Part shown: positions 15,937 through 24,213 of the stretch, piece by piece
How positions within the stretch are numbered: position 1 is the stretch's first letter
Layout: every line of letters begins with the position of its first letter
Assembly: GCF_900104185.1 (NCBI RefSeq)
Contig: NZ_FNIZ01000002.1
Coordinates: 172,511 to 236,510 of the forward strand
DNA length: 64,000 nt
Direction: 5' to 3'
Source of the DNA: Halobacillus aidingensis
GTDB lineage: Bacteria; Bacillota; Bacilli; Bacillales; Halobacillaceae
Translations under genes and position numbers: made by a program
The notes under the pieces: generated by a model
What the model was told of the DNA's origin: nothing
Database searches by the model: none
What the model saw: the letters and a program-made list of their open reading frames with translations, nothing else

Positions 15937-16911
15937 TTGAAAGAGATAGCCCTCGGTATTCTTTCGTCCATGTTTTTTGCCGTTACATTTATCTTGAACC
16001 GCTCAATGGAACTTGAAGGTGGAAGCTGGATGTGGAGTTCTTCCCTTCGTTTCCTCTTCATGGTTCCCTTTCTACTCCTCATTGTACTGATGAGAAGCAA
16101 CCGAAAACAAGTTTTTATCGAACTAAAAAAAGAACCTTGGAAATGGCTGACGTGGAGTTTTGTAGGTTTCGTCCTGTTCTACGCCCCTCTAACGTACGCT
16201 GCAACATATGGACCAGGCTGGTTGGTGGCAGGCACATGGCAATTCACGATTATTGGTGGGATCCTCGTCGCTCCTTTCTTTTTCAAAGTAGAACGAACCT
16301 CCACTGGCATCGTGAAACGACGAAACCGCATCCAAACAAAATCCCTTGCCATTTCGCTTATCATCTTGATCGGAGTCCTATTGATTCAACAGCAAAAAGC
16401 GAGTGAGCTCACAATCGTTCAGGTTATGATCGGGATCGGTCCTGTCATCTTAGCAGCGTTCGCATACCCACTCGGAAACCGCAAGATGATGGAGTTATGT
16501 GAAGGAAAGCTCGATACGTTTCAGAGAATACTGGGCATGACGATCGCTAGTTTACCATTTTGGTTGATTATTAGCGGGGTAGCAGTCTCCAAAGTTGGCT
16601 TACCGAGCATGAGTCAAGTGACACAATCGTTTATCGTCGCGATCTGTTCAGGCATCATCGCGACAACGCTATTCTTCATCGCGACGAATCGCGTGAAGGA
16701 TCACCAAGGAAAGCTCGCTACAGTGGAAGCTACTCAGTCGACGCAAATTCTGTTTGTGATCGCAGGTGAAATGCTAATGTTAGCGAGTCCGCTCCCTACA
16801 GGAATTGCTTTAGTAGGCGTTCTGTTCATTATCTTAGGAATTATTGTTCACACGTTTAATATGAAAAAGATGAATACAGTCACGGTTGCGAGAGCGTCGA
16901 AAGCACAATAA
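15937..16911 (+). CDS. EamA/DMT-superfamily multidrug-type transporter
   Basis: 324 residues from a TTG at 15937 with AAAAGAG about ten bases upstream; an ATG at 15970 is an alternative that would remove part of the first helix. About ten membrane segments. The sequence resembles the Bacillus multidrug-resistance efflux transporter branch of DMT proteins (GPVILAAFAYPLGNRKMM; TVEATQSTQILFVIAGEML). Substrate unknown. Divergently paired with the XRE-cupin regulator and ended by a strong hairpin. Confidence 0.8.
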   Translation: MKEIALGILSSMFFAVTFILNRSMELEGGSWMWSSSLRFLFMVPFLLLIVLMRSNRKQVFIELKKEPWKWLTWSFVGFVLFYAPLTYAATYGPGWLVAGTWQFTIIGGILVAPFFFKVERTSTGIVKRRNRIQTKSLAISLIILIGVLLIQQQKASELTIVQVMIGIGPVILAAFAYPLGNRKMMELCEGKLDTFQRILGMTIASLPFWLIISGVAVSKVGLPSMSQVTQSFIVAICSGIIATTLFFIATNRVKDHQGKLATVEATQSTQILFVIAGEMLMLASPLPTGIALVGVLFIILGIIVHTFNMKKMNTVTVARASKAQ

Positions 16912-17182
16912 GAGGAAGAGGATTTACCCCTCTTCCTCTAACGGTCAATCTCCTAACCACTTCTCGGACTTTCGGCAGCAGCGGTAATAGGTAGCGATCG
17001 AATAAGAACACAACGACGATGGAAATTCCGACTAATGGCATCAGAATCCCAAGTACGAGCATGATCGCAAGTATGCCGCGCTGCACCGTTTTACTTTCTG
17101 TTTTCTTAGGTGCTCCTATCTTTCCTTTCAGGTTTTGATCTGGTTTTGTTAACTTATTAAGGTTCCACCAATACTCTAGCCA
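16880..17182 (-). pseudogene. C-terminal remnant of a PepSY-associated membrane protein
   Basis: The minus frame is open from 17182 and reads YWWNLNKLTKPDQNLKGKIG, then GAPKKTE, then a membrane helix ILGILMPLVGISIVVVFLFD (approximately) and a short basic tail. This order (tryptophan-rich helix end, KGKIGAP linker, final helix ending near a DRYLL-type segment) is that of the C terminus of PepSY-associated TM-helix proteins, which run to about 400 residues or more. A stop codon lies just upstream and no 5' part remains. The only start inside is a GTG at 17086 with no site. I call it a 5'-deleted pseudogene; a small functional membrane peptide cannot be excluded. Confidence 0.55.
16911..16942. 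terminator. Hairpin after the EamA-type gene
   Basis: AGAGGAAGAGG (16911-16921) pairs exactly with CCTCTTCCTCT (16929-16939). The T content after it is low; it probably still ends the transporter transcript. It lies inside the tail of the PepSY remnant on the other strand. Confidence 0.65.
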
Positions 17183-17648
17183 TTAGGGGAACTAATGAAA
17201 TTGGTTAGAACAATGTATTAATTTGGGAAGAGATAATGTATTTACCAAACGAGACGAAATCTTATTATACAGAAAGTGATGATACTCTAATGATGAGTTC
17301 GCGAATGAATGATATGGAATATGCTATAGACTTTAAAGGCAATGAATCATAAAGTGGAGATGAAATGATTAAAGTTGTTTCTTCGATCAAATAAATTCAG
17401 TACTATTTCCCGGATATACATAAGTACTTATTTACAAAACTCTTTACTGATATCTTGAATTCAACTCTTCAACTAAAGAGGGAAATTCTTTAATATAAGA
17501 ATTGCGCCTTCTTAATGTTTTAAGTAGGTTAGTTGAAGACTCAGTCTCGAGAAAATAGAGTAATCTGATGGCAAAAGTAAAGTTGAGCTTATGGAGATTT
17601 TTTGAAATAATTGGAGCTATTTTGGGATTTAAAGAACAGAGGATACAA
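17183..17648. other. Gene-poor stretch with a coding-like fragment and repeat copy 2
   Basis: No intact gene. A short plus-strand frame (ATG 17236 to stop 17352, 38 codons, MYLPNETKSYYTESDD...) has protein-like composition but no ribosome site; it may be debris of an older gene. The 33-base repeat partner of the element at 15079 lies at 17526-17558. The region looks like decayed sequence. Confidence 0.45.
17526..17558. repeat. Dispersed repeat, copy 2
   Basis: Matches 15079-15111 at 29 of 33 bases, in the same orientation (shared core AGGTTAGTTGAAGACTC). It lies about 90 bases before the lipoprotein pseudogene. Confidence 0.6.
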
Positions 17649-17851
17649 ATGAAAACAGTAAAAAATTATTTAGTTTTAATGGTTTGTATATTTCTAATAG
17701 GATGTACTGAGCAAAAGTCTTTTGAAGAGCAATTCAGAAATAATGAATGATAAAAATAGCACTTACAACTTGTTTCACCATGAATTAAATGTTCTTGAAA
17801 AAAGGTGATGCTTTTGCCTTCTTTGAAGGGGAAGGAAAGGTCTGGACCTGA
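17649..17851 (+). pseudogene. Frameshifted lipoprotein gene
   Basis: Starts MKTVKNYLVLMVCIFLIGC, a type II signal peptide with lipobox LIGC, then TEQKSFEEQFRNNE and a stop at 17750. The frame one base over continues NDKNSTYNLFHHELNVLEK, and after the A-run at about 17808 another frame continues GDAFAFFEGEGKVWT to a stop at 17851. These pieces join into one protein-like sequence, so the gene has at least two frameshifts. The encoded lipoprotein family is not one I recognise. Confidence 0.6.
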
Positions 17852-17886
17852 TGCTCCTCACTTATGTATGATGACGTCCAGGGTGG

Positions 17887-18204
17887 GTGTTTGGTGGAGT
17901 AGCATCCAGAAGAATAGGTTATGGGAAAGTGATATTGCGCAAACGGATTGCCCTTGGAGATGGAGGTTGTGAAGTCGCGATTTACTTCAAGCCGACAGAG
18001 GAAGAAGACGAAATCGTATATGAAGATATCCCGATCACTCCTGAACAGGGAGATCCGTTCAACTGGGAAGAAGACGCGATCACTGCCTTGAATAATGAAT
18101 TACGAAAGAGCGATGAGATGGTGATGGAGTTATTGAAAGAATTGGAGCGTCTCCGTGAGGAAGTAGAGGAGATGAAAGGGAATGTCTCCACATCGACTTC
18201 GTGA
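17887..18204 (+). CDS. Hypothetical protein with C-terminal coiled coil, possibly a gene remnant
   Basis: 105 residues if the GTG at 17887 is used; no good ribosome site precedes it, and a stop lies five codons upstream. The first 40 residues (ILRKRIALGDGGCEVAIYFK) look like the end of a ligand-binding domain, followed by an acidic linker (TEEEDEIVYEDIPITPEQG) and a coiled coil (LNNELRKSDEMVMELLKELE...). The beginning seems to be missing, so this may be the 3' part of a longer gene. It ends at a clear terminator. Function unknown. Confidence 0.45.
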   Translation: MFGGVASRRIGYGKVILRKRIALGDGGCEVAIYFKPTEEEDEIVYEDIPITPEQGDPFNWEEDAITALNNELRKSDEMVMELLKELERLREEVEEMKGNVSTSTS

Positions 18205-18245
18205 ATAGCTCGTCACTTATTTATAAATCTGGACATATGAATGAA

Positions 18246-18277
18246 AAACGCTGGTCCATATGGATCAGCGTTTCTTT
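18246..18277 (+). terminator. Terminator
   Basis: AAACGCTGGTCC (18246-18257) pairs with GGATCAGCGTTT (18262-18273), one G-T pair, followed by T-rich sequence. Confidence 0.8.
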
Positions 18278-18352
18278 AGTTGGATATGGATGTCTTTTTT
18301 TTATATACAATGCGTTTGTTTTGGAGGGAGCCCTTTCTAATCATGCCCATTT

Positions 18353-18655
18353 TTAATTATCGGTTTTCTTTGTATGCTGAAGGCAATCGAGTTTCTCATT
18401 CAATGTTTTCAGTTCTGCAATCACTTCGTTCAACTTTTCTTCAAGTCCGGCAAATGTATGAGAACATGCTTTTGAAATATCCGTAATGATACTGGATAGA
18501 TCCACGTCATTAGCTTCACCCGTTCCTGCCGTCTGTGACCACTGGCTCAATAATCCTTCTTGTTGAGTCAAGTTGGAGGCAAGCTTTAGAAGGCTATCAA
18601 AGTCTATATTGGTTTCATTTTTACCATGTTCTTCTTGTTGTTTTTTTCTTTTCAT
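18353..18655 (-). CDS. Hypothetical coiled-coil protein
   Basis: 100 residues from the ATG at 18655, which has AAAGGAG seven to eight bases upstream; an in-frame start six codons earlier overlaps that site. A basic N terminus (MKRKKQQEEHGK) is followed by a mostly helical protein ending in a leucine-heptad segment (LEEKLNEVIAELKTLNEKLD). No signal peptide or membrane helix. It lies just downstream of a 47-residue membrane peptide on the same strand with a hairpin between them, so the two may work together. I do not recognise the family. Confidence 0.6.
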   Translation of the reverse strand: MKRKKQQEEHGKNETNIDFDSLLKLASNLTQQEGLLSQWSQTAGTGEANDVDLSSIITDISKACSHTFAGLEEKLNEVIAELKTLNEKLDCLQHTKKTDN

Positions 18656-18685
18656 ATGACTATCTCCTTTCAAATTAAAATAGTG

Positions 18686-18713
18686 AGAGGGCTATGTTTA
18701 TGCACAGCCCTCT
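18686..18713 (-). terminator. Hairpin between the two small minus-strand genes
   Basis: AGAGGGCT (18686-18693) pairs with AGCCCTCT (18706-18713). A weak T-run follows on the minus strand, so it may partly terminate transcription from the membrane-peptide gene. Confidence 0.6.
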
Positions 18714-18728
18714 AAGCTAAATAAAGAT

Positions 18729-18872
18729 TTAGCTAATGGTTCCAAGAATCTCATTAATACATGAGATGACAATTTGGCGTTGCTCACTTGATCCTAGTAG
18801 AACAGCGACCAAAAGCGCCAGCAAAAACAAGACAGCAATGACCACAGCGACTAAGTTTCTTAAGAAGTTCAT
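18729..18872 (-). CDS. 47-residue single-span membrane peptide
   Basis: Reads MNFLRNLVAVVIAVLFLLAL and continues to GTIS with stop at 18729. The start at 18872 has GAAGGAGG six bases upstream, an excellent site for so short a gene. Residues about 5-31 form one hydrophobic helix with a positive N-terminal side; the C-terminal 16 residues (SSEQRQIVISCINEILGTIS region) are amphipathic with one cysteine. It precedes the coiled-coil gene by 73 bases. Too short for family assignment; could be a membrane-bound regulator or a bacteriocin/toxin-like peptide, neither shown. Confidence 0.65.
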   Translation of the reverse strand: MNFLRNLVAVVIAVLFLLALLVAVLLGSSEQRQIVISCINEILGTIS

Positions 18873-19065
18873 CGTTTTTCCTCCTTCATCACAAGAATGT
18901 GTGTAGGAGACGTCTCTTACATAGATACTCTATGAAAATCTATCAAATGCGCTTGTACAATAGCCTCAATTAATAGAATACTCATTCATTTGGATGTTTG
19001 CCGCTGGTCATTTGAAGTGAATCGGAGGATGAGATCAGGCATCTGGTTTGCTGAAAAGATACTAA

Positions 19066-19106
19066 AAAGAAAGACTGTCGGGAAAGTCTCGACAGTCTTT
19101 CTTTTG
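19066..19106. terminator. Terminator of the gnt operon
   Basis: A 15-bp perfect stem, AAAGAAAGACTGTCG with CGACAGTCTTTCTTT (19066-19080, 19090-19104), 14 bases beyond the gntP stop. Confidence 0.9.
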
Positions 19107-19119
19107 TGCAGATTCAGTT

Positions 19120-20466
19120 TTATACAAACAAACTCAGTAATAGTGTAAAGGCAAGGCCAAGGACCGAGATGATCGTTTCAAGCAATGTCCATGTGGCGAA
19201 CGTTTCCTTCATCGTGAGGCCGAAGTATTCTTTGAACATCCAGAACCCGGCGTCGTTGACGTGGGAGGCAACTAAGCTGCCTGCTCCTGTAGAAAGAACC
19301 ATAAGAGCCAGATTGACGTCTGTCTGCCCTAATAGGGGGATGACAAGTCCGACCGTTGTCAAAGCAGCAACAGTGGCTGAACCTAAAGAAATCCTTAGAA
19401 TAGCTGCAATCAACCATGCAAGTACAATCGGGGACATGGTAGACCCTTCGAAGAGTTCAGCGACATAATCACCGACTCCACCGTCGATCAATACTTGTTT
19501 GAACGCACCGCCACCCCCGATGATTAAGAGCATCATACCGATTTGAGATATGGCTGTCGAGCAGGATTCCATGACGGTTTTCACAGGGATATTTCGCGCA
19601 ATCCCCATCGTGTACATAGCCACAAGCAGGGAAATGACCATTGCCGTGGAGGCGTTACCGATTAAATTGATAATGGATAAGAACGCGTTTGTTTCAATCC
19701 CGGCCATCTCTTGAATCAATGTAATGATCGTGGAAATAGCGATAAGAATAACCGGAAGCATAGCCGTGAAGACACTGATGCCGAACTTCGGTGTATCCTT
19801 TAGGTCGAATTTCTTTTGTTCTCCTAATGAAGTGATGTCCCCTTGTTTGGTAAACGAATCGGGCACGATTTTTTGAGCCATCTTCGTGAAAAGGGGTCCC
19901 GCTACGATAACGATCGGGATGGAAATGATGATTCCGTAAAGCAAAACTTCCCCAAGGTCTGCGCCATATTCACCGGCGATTACAGTTGGACCCGGGTGAG
20001 GCGGCAGGAATCCATGGGTGACCGACAAAGCAGCGGCCATCGGGATCCCTAAATAAAGAATAGAGACTTTCAATTCTCTTGAAATCGCAAAAACAATAGG
20101 AATGAGAAGGACAAGTCCTACTTCAAAGAAGAGCGCAATTCCGATGACGAAGGAGGCAGAAACGACCGCCCATTGAATGTTCTTCTCACCAAATTTGTTT
20201 ACAAACGTCATGGCAATACGCTGTGCACCGCCAGCATCTGTAATCAGCTTACCGAGCATCGCACCAAGACCAAAGATCAGTGCCAGGTGTCCGAGTGTAC
20301 CGCCTAATCCGGTTTCAATCGTTCCGACAATATCTTCAAGCGGCATTCCGAGCAGGATAGCTACACCAAAAGAAACAATAATCAAAGAAACAAATGTATT
20401 CAGTTTTAGCCCCATAATTAAGATCAACAGGGCGACAATTCCTATAGCAACCATTACTAATGGCAT
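19120..20466 (-). CDS. gntP: Gluconate permease GntP
   Basis: 448 residues, about twelve to fourteen membrane helices, the usual GntP length. Characteristic segments include GLGGTLGHLALIFGLGAMLG, THGFLPPHPGPTVIA and the C-terminal SHVNDAGFW. It imports gluconate with protons. Third gene of gntR-gntK-gntP, the B. subtilis order, but the 6-phosphogluconate dehydrogenase gene gntZ is absent. 24 bases separate it from gntK. Confidence 0.93.
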   Translation of the reverse strand: MPLVMVAIGIVALLILIMGLKLNTFVSLIIVSFGVAILLGMPLEDIVGTIETGLGGTLGHLALIFGLGAMLGKLITDAGGAQRIAMTFVNKFGEKNIQWAVVSASFVIGIALFFEVGLVLLIPIVFAISRELKVSILYLGIPMAAALSVTHGFLPPHPGPTVIAGEYGADLGEVLLYGIIISIPIVIVAGPLFTKMAQKIVPDSFTKQGDITSLGEQKKFDLKDTPKFGISVFTAMLPVILIAISTIITLIQEMAGIETNAFLSIINLIGNASTAMVISLLVAMYTMGIARNIPVKTVMESCSTAISQIGMMLLIIGGGGAFKQVLIDGGVGDYVAELFEGSTMSPIVLAWLIAAILRISLGSATVAALTTVGLVIPLLGQTDVNLALMVLSTGAGSLVASHVNDAGFWMFKEYFGLTMKETFATWTLLETIISVLGLAFTLLLSLFV

Positions 20467-20490
20467 GATGATCCCTCCATGTTGTGTGTT

Positions 20491-22029
20491 TTACTTGTGA
20501 ATTAAACTTCTTTGGTATTCTGCAATTCTTGTATAATCGCTGCTCAGCCTTCTGGATAAATCAATGAAGATTGGCAGCAATTGCCGGTATTCGTGTGAAG
20601 CTTCCTCTACCGGTGTGTGTTGATGGGTATTTCCAATCATCTCGGAAGCCACTTCAAACGATTCTACTTTTCCTGTGGCATAGAGTCCTAGAATACAAGC
20701 CCCGAGACAAGAGCTTTCATAGCTTTCCGGTACAGCAACCTCTGATTCAAAAATATCAGCCATCATCTGGCGCCATACGTGAGAACGGGCAAAACCACCC
20801 GTCGCCTGAATCCGGGTTACTGGTGTGTCCATACATTCCACAAGGGCGAGGTAGACGGTGTACAGGTTGTAAATGATTCCTTCCAGGGCCGCGCGGATCA
20901 TATGCTCTTTCTTATGGGACATGGTAAGCCCAAAGAATGACCCACGGACATCCGGATTCCAAAGCGGTGCCCGCTCCCCAGCTAAATAAGGATGGAAAAT
21001 CAATCCTTCTGCGCCTGGTCTCACACCATCGGCGATTTTTGTCAGGACTTCATAAGGATCGATGCCGAGACGCTTCGCCGTTTCAATTTCAGCGGCAGCG
21101 AATTCGTCTTTGATCCAGCGCAGAATCATTCCGCCATTGTTGACAGGCCCACCGATGACCCAGTGATTCTCTGTCAGTGCGTAACAAAAGATTCTTCCTT
21201 TTTCATCGGTCTGCGGCTGATCGATGATCGTTCGGATCGCACCGCTCGTCCCGATCGTGACCGCGATTTCTCCTTTTCCGATAGCGTTTACACCAAGGTT
21301 TGATAAAACACCATCACTCGCACCGATAATAAATGGCGTTTCAGGGTTCAATCCGATTTTCTTTGCCAGTGAACGGTTGCAGGAAGTAAAAGCTTCCGTG
21401 GTTGGTACAAGCCTTGATAACTTATCCCGGGAAATCCCTGCGATGTGGAGTGCTTCCTCATCCCAGTCCAATTTCTCCAAGTTCATCATTCCAGTGGCGG
21501 AAGCAAGAGAATGATCAAGGACATACTCGTCGAAAAACTTATGGAAAATGTATTCTTTAATTCCAATGTACTTGCTGGTGGTGGAATCGATTTCAGGATG
21601 CTCCTGAACCATCCATGTCACTTTACTTAAAGGGGACATGGGATGAATCGGAGTGCCTGTACGTCTGTAAACGTCATGACCATTCCATTCGTGTTTGATT
21701 TTCTGCGTCCATGCTTCACTTCTGTTATCCGCCCAGGTGATACATGGGGTCAGGGGATGGCCGTCTTTGTCTACGGCAATCAGACTGTGCATGGCACTAC
21801 TGAATGACACAAACGAGAGATTCTTGTCTTTATGATCATTCATAATGGCGGTCATGACAGTGACAACCGCCTGGAAAATTTCATCCGGATCTTGTTCAGC
21901 CGTTGAGATATCCGGTGTATGCAAGGGGTAGCCCTTGCTTTCCTTTTGAATGACATCGCCTTTTTCACTGAATAATACGGCTTTTGTACTTGTGGTACCG
22001 ATGTCGATACCGAGCATGTAGTTAGTCAT
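20491..22029 (-). CDS. gntK: Gluconate kinase (FGGY family)
   Basis: 512 residues from the ATG at 22029 (MTNYMLGIDIGTTSTKAVLF), overlapping the end of gntR by eight bases; the longer open frame runs through gntR and is not used. The FGGY carbohydrate kinase fold is complete: ATP-binding IDIGTTSTKAV near the start, CITWADNRS, GASDGVLSNLG, and ATGGFARSHVWRQMMAD near the C terminus. It phosphorylates gluconate to 6-phosphogluconate, feeding the pentose phosphate pathway. Length equals that of Bacillus GntK. Confidence 0.93.
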   Translation of the reverse strand: MTNYMLGIDIGTTSTKAVLFSEKGDVIQKESKGYPLHTPDISTAEQDPDEIFQAVVTVMTAIMNDHKDKNLSFVSFSSAMHSLIAVDKDGHPLTPCITWADNRSEAWTQKIKHEWNGHDVYRRTGTPIHPMSPLSKVTWMVQEHPEIDSTTSKYIGIKEYIFHKFFDEYVLDHSLASATGMMNLEKLDWDEEALHIAGISRDKLSRLVPTTEAFTSCNRSLAKKIGLNPETPFIIGASDGVLSNLGVNAIGKGEIAVTIGTSGAIRTIIDQPQTDEKGRIFCYALTENHWVIGGPVNNGGMILRWIKDEFAAAEIETAKRLGIDPYEVLTKIADGVRPGAEGLIFHPYLAGERAPLWNPDVRGSFFGLTMSHKKEHMIRAALEGIIYNLYTVYLALVECMDTPVTRIQATGGFARSHVWRQMMADIFESEVAVPESYESSCLGACILGLYATGKVESFEVASEMIGNTHQHTPVEEASHEYRQLLPIFIDLSRRLSSDYTRIAEYQRSLIHK

Positions 22030-22756
22030 CTTCTTTTTCGACTCCTTTAGTAAAGGTTTCCTGCGCCATCCATAGTTCTTCGACCCGGCCTTTGGCGACA
22101 TCATCGAAATTCTGGTGCAGGGATTGAACCATAAGGTCGCGATCTTTCTTGCGAATGGCTTCAATGTATAATTCGTGGTTCTCTATGATTCTTTCAAAGT
22201 CTCCATACATCTCTTCAAACCTGTATCTCATGGAAAGGAGGACGAGGCTTTCGAGTGTGGGTTTCAGGTTGTTCCAAATCATCTGAATATGAGAATGACC
22301 GATCGAGCGGATGATCGTATCGTGAAATTCCAGGTCCTGCTTGGAAAATTCATCGGCATCCTTGTATTGAATCGCTATTTTCATCATTTCAAAAATCTTG
22401 CTGAGATCTTTGACCAGTTCTTCTGTCTCCATATGGACGAGCCGTTCAAAAACGAAACTCTCAATGAGTAACCGAACATCGTACATTTCCTGGATTTCTT
22501 TCTCCGTGATATCGAGAACCCGTGCACCCATCCTTTCCAATCGGATGAGATTTTCCGAAGCAAGGGCTTTCAATGCATCCCTTACGGGGGAGCGGCTTAC
22601 GGAGAATTCGGAAGCCAGCCGATTCTCAGATAGGATTGAACCGCTTTCAACAGTGCCCGAAATGATACGCATTCGGAGCTCGCAGGCCACACGTTCACCA
22701 GCGGATGCTTTTGATAACCATTGGAGCGGGTACAGAAATTCATTGGAATCCTTCAT
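22022..22756 (-). CDS. gntR: Gluconate operon repressor GntR (FadR subfamily)
   Basis: 244 residues. N-terminal winged helix (LSENRLASEFSVSRSPVRDA) and C-terminal FCD ligand domain with the metal-binding histidines (LEFHDTIIRSIGHSH). First gene of the gnt operon. A perfect 16-bp palindrome, TACTTGTATACAAGTA, 29 bases upstream of its start matches the known B. subtilis GntR operator (ATACTTGTATACAAGTAT), which supports autoregulation and induction by gluconate. Confidence 0.92.
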   Translation of the reverse strand: MKDSNEFLYPLQWLSKASAGERVACELRMRIISGTVESGSILSENRLASEFSVSRSPVRDALKALASENLIRLERMGARVLDITEKEIQEMYDVRLLIESFVFERLVHMETEELVKDLSKIFEMMKIAIQYKDADEFSKQDLEFHDTIIRSIGHSHIQMIWNNLKPTLESLVLLSMRYRFEEMYGDFERIIENHELYIEAIRKKDRDLMVQSLHQNFDDVAKGRVEELWMAQETFTKGVEKEDD

Positions 22757-22784
22757 CTATTCACCTCATTTGTGTAACTTTGTA

Positions 22785-22800
22785 TACTTGTATACAAGTA
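22785..22800. promoter_or_regulatory. GntR operator
   Basis: TACTTGTATACAAGTA, perfect 16-bp palindrome, the same sequence as the core of the B. subtilis gnt operator. Confidence 0.88.
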
Positions 22801-22822
22801 GTGTAGTACAACTTTTCAATTT

Positions 22823-22836
22823 TGAAAACGCTTTTT
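22823..22836. promoter_or_regulatory. cre (CcpA) site of the gnt operon
   Basis: TGAAAACGCTTTTT matches the cre consensus TGWAANCGNTNWCA at 12 of 14 bases. It lies about 70 bases upstream of gntR. The rest of the 309-base gap up to 23065 shows only a weak hairpin at 22870-22898. Confidence 0.65.
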
Positions 22837-23065
22837 ATATAAAATGTCGAAAAAAATCGAATCGATGATTCATGGAAAAGGAACCACTCCTTTGCCATGC
22901 CCTTGTAATATACGGGGAATGGCCTTCACGAAAAATATCGGACTCGGATTCTTCTTAAAGGGGGAGGCTTCCATATTTTAGTGTCTGTCCCTATTATGCT
23001 AAAGTTGTAACGGAATAGTAGTTATGTATCGAATTCTAAGAAAAGAAATGCGGGGAGGAATTCAG

Positions 23066-24046
23066 ATGGAAACGATCAGATGGGGAATTATAGGATGCGG
23101 GGACGTGACAGAAGTAAAAAGTGGTCCAGCTTTTCAGTTGATCGAACAAAGTTCACTTCAAGCTGTTATGAGAAGAAATGGAGAGAAAGCGAAAGACTAC
23201 GCCGAGCGTCATAGAGTGCCTCAATGGTATGACAAGGCAGAGGATTTAATCCATGATGACGAAGTGGATGCGGTGTATATTGCCACGCCACCTTCTTCCC
23301 ATAAAGAATATACAATCATGGCAGCCAAAGCAGGAAAGCCTGTCTATGTGGAAAAACCGATGGCAAATAGTCTGGAAGAATGTGAAGAAATGGTCCGAGT
23401 TTGCGAAACGTATGGTGTGCCTTTATTTGTTGCTTATTATCGGAGATCCCTGCCGAGGTTCTTAAAAGTAAAAGAACTTTTGGAAGAAGGAGCCATCGGA
23501 GATGTACGATTCGCTTCAATGCAGCAGACCCAGAAGATTGTGCAAAAGGATGAGCATGGGAATTGGCCATGGCGAGTGATTCCGGAAAAAAGCGGGGCAG
23601 GATTATTTTACGATGTCGGTTCTCATACGTTAGACGTTTTCGACTACCTGCTTGGACCTTTGAATGATGTGAGAGGATTTGGGCTGAACCTTGCTGATTC
23701 CTATCCAGCTGAAGACACGGTCAGCGGTGTATGGAAATTTGAGAGCGGAGCTGTCGGAACAGGGATATGGAATTTTTCTTCTTATAAGAATGAGGATGAT
23801 AACCGAATTGTTGGAACAAAAGGAGAAATACAGTTTTCCACCTTTGATGACAAGCCGGTTGTCCTTGTCACCGATTCAGGGGAAGAATCTTTTTACTTCG
23901 AGCGTCCGAAACATATTCAACAGGCTCATATTCAAACAATCGTTGATGAGCTGCTGGGAGAAGGAACTTGTCCAAGCACGGGAAAAACAGCGCTTCGAAC
24001 CAATAGGGTGATGGGGGAGCTTGTTAAAGAGTATTATCAAGGATAA
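23066..24046 (+). CDS. Gfo/Idh/MocA family oxidoreductase
   Basis: 326 residues from the ATG at 23066 after GGGGAGG; an upstream in-frame ATG has no site. N-terminal Rossmann fold with RWGIIGCGDVTE, the catalytic EKPMANSLEECEEMV segment (EKP lysine), and a C-terminal sheet domain beginning VGSHTLDVFDYLLG with the His used in catalysis. Family members oxidise or reduce sugars and inositols with NAD(P). It stands alone between the gnt operon and an exporter, with its own terminator; the substrate is not clear from context. Confidence 0.85.
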   Translation: METIRWGIIGCGDVTEVKSGPAFQLIEQSSLQAVMRRNGEKAKDYAERHRVPQWYDKAEDLIHDDEVDAVYIATPPSSHKEYTIMAAKAGKPVYVEKPMANSLEECEEMVRVCETYGVPLFVAYYRRSLPRFLKVKELLEEGAIGDVRFASMQQTQKIVQKDEHGNWPWRVIPEKSGAGLFYDVGSHTLDVFDYLLGPLNDVRGFGLNLADSYPAEDTVSGVWKFESGAVGTGIWNFSSYKNEDDNRIVGTKGEIQFSTFDDKPVVLVTDSGEESFYFERPKHIQQAHIQTIVDELLGEGTCPSTGKTALRTNRVMGELVKEYYQG

Positions 24047-24052
24047 GATCCC

Positions 24053-24088
24053 AACCGTTCCATGTCTGTTTTATGGAACGGTTTTTCT
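24053..24088 (+). terminator. Terminator
   Basis: AACCGTTCCAT (24053-24063) pairs exactly with ATGGAACGGTT (24073-24083), followed by T's. Confidence 0.9.
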
Positions 24089-24213
24089 ATGCTGATGAAT
24101 AGACTTCCTTCGTGAATAAAGATAAAATCATAGTTTAACAGCTTAGAGAACGTGGGGATATTACTCAGGGGTCTTTTAAAAAAAGTAGATAGAATAGAAG
24201 AAGGTGTTTAATT

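Noticed and set aside
22870-22898. CATGGAAAAGGA/TCCTTTGCCATG hairpin as terminator or riboswitch
   Set aside because: The stem is imperfect, there is no T-run, and no riboswitch core could be matched; left uncalled.
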